From the NCBI GenBank assembly GCA_947372235.1, contig CANBSW010000034.1, forward strand, positions 1 through 34,100: a DNA stretch of 34,100 nt, in the 5' to 3' direction. The translations under genes and the position numbers were made by a program. Shown one piece after another: positions 31,751 to 34,100 of this stretch. The number at the start of each line of letters is the position of its first letter. The stretch's first letter is position 1. The notes under the pieces were generated by a model that did no database searches, was not told the origin of the DNA, and worked only from the letters and a program-made list of their open reading frames with translations. Source of the stretch: Chitinophagaceae bacterium. GTDB lineage: Bacteria; Bacteroidota; Bacteroidia; Chitinophagales; Chitinophagaceae.

Positions 31751-33025
31751 ATGAAACCCAAAACTCCCACTCAAAAAAGCAGGCGGCAATTCCTGCAAAA
31801 CACCGCTGCTATTGTTGCAGGATTTTCGATTGTTCCCCGCCATGTATTGGGCAGAGGTTTTATTCCACCCAGTGATCAGCTAACCAAAGGCATTATTGGT
31901 GTAGGTGGTATGGGGCGCGGACACATTCCTTATGCAGGAACAAGGGTGGTAGCCATTTGTGATGTAGATAAAAATCATCTACAAAGTGCTGAGCAGTTAA
32001 TAGGTGGTGGTGTGAAAACCTTTCATGATCATCGCGAACTGATCGCATTACCGGAAGTAGATATCGTTCATATTGCCACACCTCCACACTGGCACGGCAT
32101 CATGGCCATTGAAGCTGCCCGTGCAGGAAAAGATATCTGGTGCGAAAAACCCATGACACGTACCATTGGTGAAGGCAAACGTGTTGTGGAAGCCGTTAAA
32201 CAATATGGCCGTATGTTTCGACTAAATACCTGGTTTCGTTTCTCTGATAATTTTTATGGGATGAATACGACGGTAAAACCCATTAAAAAATTGGTTGAGT
32301 CTGGTTTACTGGGTTGGCCCCTTACAGTTACGGTTAGCAAGACCACCGGCTTCGACTGGAAATTTTACTGGGTAGGAAAAACACAATTGGAAACACAGGC
32401 CGTGCCGGCAGAACTCGATTACGACAGGTGGCTGGGGCCCGCTCCTTTCAAACCTTACAATGCACATCGTGTTCATCAAACATTTCGTGGTTATTGGGAT
32501 TATGATGGGGGTGGTTTGGGAGATATGGGCCAGCACTATATCGATCCCATTCAATATTTTTTGGGGAAGGATGAAACAAGCCCGGTGTTAATAGAAGTTG
32601 ATGCCGAGCAACAACATCCGGATGCCTGTGGCACTTTCAGAAAGATCACATTTACTTATGAAGATGGGTGTAAAATTATTTTAGATGGTGAAGCCAAAGA
32701 TCCTGATGCTGCATATATAGTAGGACCGAAAGGAAAATTATTTGCAGGATTTAAATCTGATATTCCTAATCTTAAAGAAAAACTGGCATTGATGCCGGAT
32801 CCTGAACCGCAGGTTACCAATTTTCTGGATTCAGTAAAATACAGAATACCGTTTGCTTTGAATGAATCGAATGGGTTCCGCTCCTGTACCATTATTAATT
32901 TAGGAAAGATCGCATTGCAGCTGGGCCGCACACTTAAGTTTGACCCGGTAACGCAGGATTTTATCAACGATTCAGAAGCCAGCCGAATGATCAATCCGGC
33001 TATGCGGGCACCGTGGAATATTTAA
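31751..33025 (+). CDS. Tat-exported Gfo/Idh/MocA-family oxidoreductase
   Basis: A 424-residue protein. The N-terminus KSRRQFLQNTAAIVAGFSIV is a twin-arginine signal, so it is exported folded with its bound cofactor. The Rossmann domain starts IIGVGGMGRGHIPYAGTRVV and continues with ICDVDKN; EKPMTRTIGEGK holds the EKP catalytic-type Lys. The C-terminal domain includes GGGLGDMGQHYIDPIQYFLG with a conserved His-type position. Such enzymes use tightly bound NAD(P) for sugar oxidation or glycoside chemistry; some are retaining NAD-dependent glycosidases (GH109/GH179-like). The substrate is not identifiable. It is upstream of a gene whose N-terminus resembles secreted helical-repeat proteins, and repeat B2 separates them. 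Confidence 0.9.
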   Translation: MKPKTPTQKSRRQFLQNTAAIVAGFSIVPRHVLGRGFIPPSDQLTKGIIGVGGMGRGHIPYAGTRVVAICDVDKNHLQSAEQLIGGGVKTFHDHRELIALPEVDIVHIATPPHWHGIMAIEAARAGKDIWCEKPMTRTIGEGKRVVEAVKQYGRMFRLNTWFRFSDNFYGMNTTVKPIKKLVESGLLGWPLTVTVSKTTGFDWKFYWVGKTQLETQAVPAELDYDRWLGPAPFKPYNAHRVHQTFRGYWDYDGGGLGDMGQHYIDPIQYFLGKDETSPVLIEVDAEQQHPDACGTFRKITFTYEDGCKIILDGEAKDPDAAYIVGPKGKLFAGFKSDIPNLKEKLALMPDPEPQVTNFLDSVKYRIPFALNESNGFRSCTIINLGKIALQLGRTLKFDPVTQDFINDSEASRMINPAMRAPWNI

Positions 33026-33063
33026 AAAGGTTGTATTGTTAACAGCAGATTTAATATCGATTA

Positions 33064-33162
33064 TTTTTTTCACCGCAGAGGGGCGGAGAACGGAGAGGCT
33101 TCGCAGAGACCTATTTCTCTGCGCTAACTCTGCGAACTCATGTTCTCTGCGATGAAAAAAAA
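33064..33162. repeat. Palindromic repeat family B, copy 2
   Basis: TTTTTTTCACCGCAGAGG on the left and CTCTGCGATGAAAAAAAA on the right (one mismatch in the stem). The interior GGAGAACGGAGAGG, TATTTCTCTGCG and CTCTGCGAACTCATGTTCTC closely matches the copy at 21225-21321. It lies between two co-directional genes. Confidence 0.88.
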
Positions 33163-33218
33163 TCAACACAACAGGTTTTTCCAAATTCAAAGAAATTTTT
33201 CAATAGTCAATACTTCTC

Positions 33219-34100
33219 ATGAAAAAAACAATCCTCTCTTTTCTGATCGTATTACTTACCATCGGTCAGCTATCTGCACAAAAAGAAGTGGTAACACAAA
33301 CCATTAGTGTATTCCCCTACCAAAGAACAGCCGATGCAGATGCTGCTATCAAAACCATGCAATCATGGAATAAAAATAACTGGGGCATTTTATTATCTAT
33401 GTTGGATGATGATTCGCTTAAACTAAAAGCATCCTATGCAGTAAGTGCCTGTGTAAACCAATCAGCCAATATTCCTGAAAAGAAAAGATCGATCGCTAAT
33501 ACACTTTCTGCAGAATTAAGTTCACTAAAAACTTATTATGCAAAAGAACTCATCATTAAAAACCTCGGATTATTGGGAGATGAAAGTGCAGTAAAACCAC
33601 TATCACAATTATTAACCGATGAAACACTCGCAGATAATGCAGCCAGAGCATTGGCAGCCATTCATTCAAACGGTTCTATCGCAGCATTAAAAAAAGCATT
33701 GGCTGTTGCAAAAGATCCGCAAAAGAAAAATATTCAATCCGCTTTGGATAATGTAAACAAAGCTCTTCCACAAATAAAAGTTGTAGCAGCAAAAGATATT
33801 TTTGTACAAAACCCGGTGCAAACTTTACTCACATTAGAAAATCAGATGGATGCAGCAAAAAATCCTGTTCAGAAAAAAAGTATTCTTGCAGCAGCATCGC
33901 ACATTCCCGGTATCAATGCCTTTTTATTTGTAAGCAAATTTCTAAACGATGCAGAACTCGCCAACGATGCGGCACCTATTTGTACAAGACTTGCAATAGC
34001 TGATAAAAATATTTACGGCCCAGTAGTTCGTGAAGCATTAGAGAAAGCAAGCAAACTCATCAAAGGTGAAGACAGTGCGATACTCGTAAAAAAATTAACT
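33219..34100 (+). CDS. Secreted helical-repeat protein (3' end outside window)
   Basis: An open frame of 294 codons begins with ATG at 33219 and continues past the right edge without a stop. MKKTILSFLIVLLTIGQLSAQ is a signal peptide. The mature part is almost all helical, with repeated units such as LGLLGDESAVKPLSQLLTDE, TLADNAARALAAIHSNG and IAALKKALAVAKD, the look of HEAT-like repeats. In Bacteroidota such an N-terminus often precedes a DUF1080 (GH16-like lectin) or cytochrome domain beside Gfo/Idh/MocA genes; whether that holds here cannot be seen. It may be co-transcribed with the upstream oxidoreductase, although repeat B2 intervenes. Confidence 0.82.
   Translation, partial: MKKTILSFLIVLLTIGQLSAQKEVVTQTISVFPYQRTADADAAIKTMQSWNKNNWGILLSMLDDDSLKLKASYAVSACVNQSANIPEKKRSIANTLSAELSSLKTYYAKELIIKNLGLLGDESAVKPLSQLLTDETLADNAARALAAIHSNGSIAALKKALAVAKDPQKKNIQSALDNVNKALPQIKVVAAKDIFVQNPVQTLLTLENQMDAAKNPVQKKSILAAASHIPGINAFLFVSKFLNDAELANDAAPICTRLAIADKNIYGPVVREALEKASKLIKGEDSAILVKKLT

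Noticed and set aside
8885-33162. CRISPR array
   Set aside because: The repeats are long single palindromes at separate loci, not short direct repeats with regular spacers, and there is no cas gene.

Overview
The window reads as chromosomal DNA from a member of the Bacteroidota, most likely a Chitinophagaceae-like bacterium (order-level placement is inference). Supporting signs are AT-rich sequence, one near-perfect and one perfect TAnnTTTG -7 box of the Bacteroidota type, no obvious Shine-Dalgarno sequences, a TonB receptor with a carboxypeptidase-like N-domain, a DUF5777 outer-membrane barrel, several FGly-type sulfatases, and a Tat-exported Gfo/Idh/MocA oxidoreductase. No rRNA, tRNA, CRISPR array or insertion sequence was seen.

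Layout. (1) 1-1781, minus strand: the 5' part of a secreted glycine-rich protein with an Ig-like BIG2 domain (runs off the left edge) and a small unknown protein. (2) 2144-8772, plus strand: an eight-gene respiratory operon ended by a clear intrinsic terminator. It encodes an ethylbenzene-dehydrogenase-like haem protein, a CX4CH cytochrome lipoprotein, a DUF5777 barrel, a CXXCH monohaem cytochrome, a small Tat-like anchored protein, a Tat/lipobox Fe-S protein, an NrfD/PsrC-type quinol-interacting membrane protein and a membrane-anchored periplasmic protein. No molybdopterin or other obvious terminal reductase is present. (3) 9129-11090: a secreted M1 aminopeptidase with its own terminator. (4) 11263-21205: a glycan-degradation cluster (two sulfatases, a possible clan-D-like glycoside hydrolase, a divergent GH95-like enzyme, a TonB receptor without SusD), with a third sulfatase convergent at 21328-22833. 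(5) 23030-24085, minus: a NapH/NosR-like membrane polyferredoxin; 24435-27062: a cytoplasmic GH63/MGH1-like glucosidase; 27278-27703: a small coiled-coil protein. (6) 27806-30710, minus: a PAS-PAS histidine kinase followed by a response regulator fused to a Crp/Fnr domain. (7) 31154-34100: a SET-domain protein, a Gfo/Idh/MocA oxidoreductase, and the start of a secreted helical-repeat protein that leaves the right edge.

The most interesting structure is a shared palindrome, CATGA-YYWARR-TCAT. It lies upstream of three separate units: the respiratory operon, the polyferredoxin gene and the coiled-coil gene. At the first and third it sits almost the same distance from a Bacteroidota -7 box. The same window encodes a Crp/Fnr-type regulator whose recognition helix keeps the E...R pair suited to a TGA half-site, and an adjacent PAS kinase. 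Together these suggest a signal-responsive electron-transfer regulon with an unidentified terminal reaction. The link between regulator and sites is inference.

The second notable layer is intergenic: six families of palindromic repeats, most of them at 3' ends of genes or between convergent genes.
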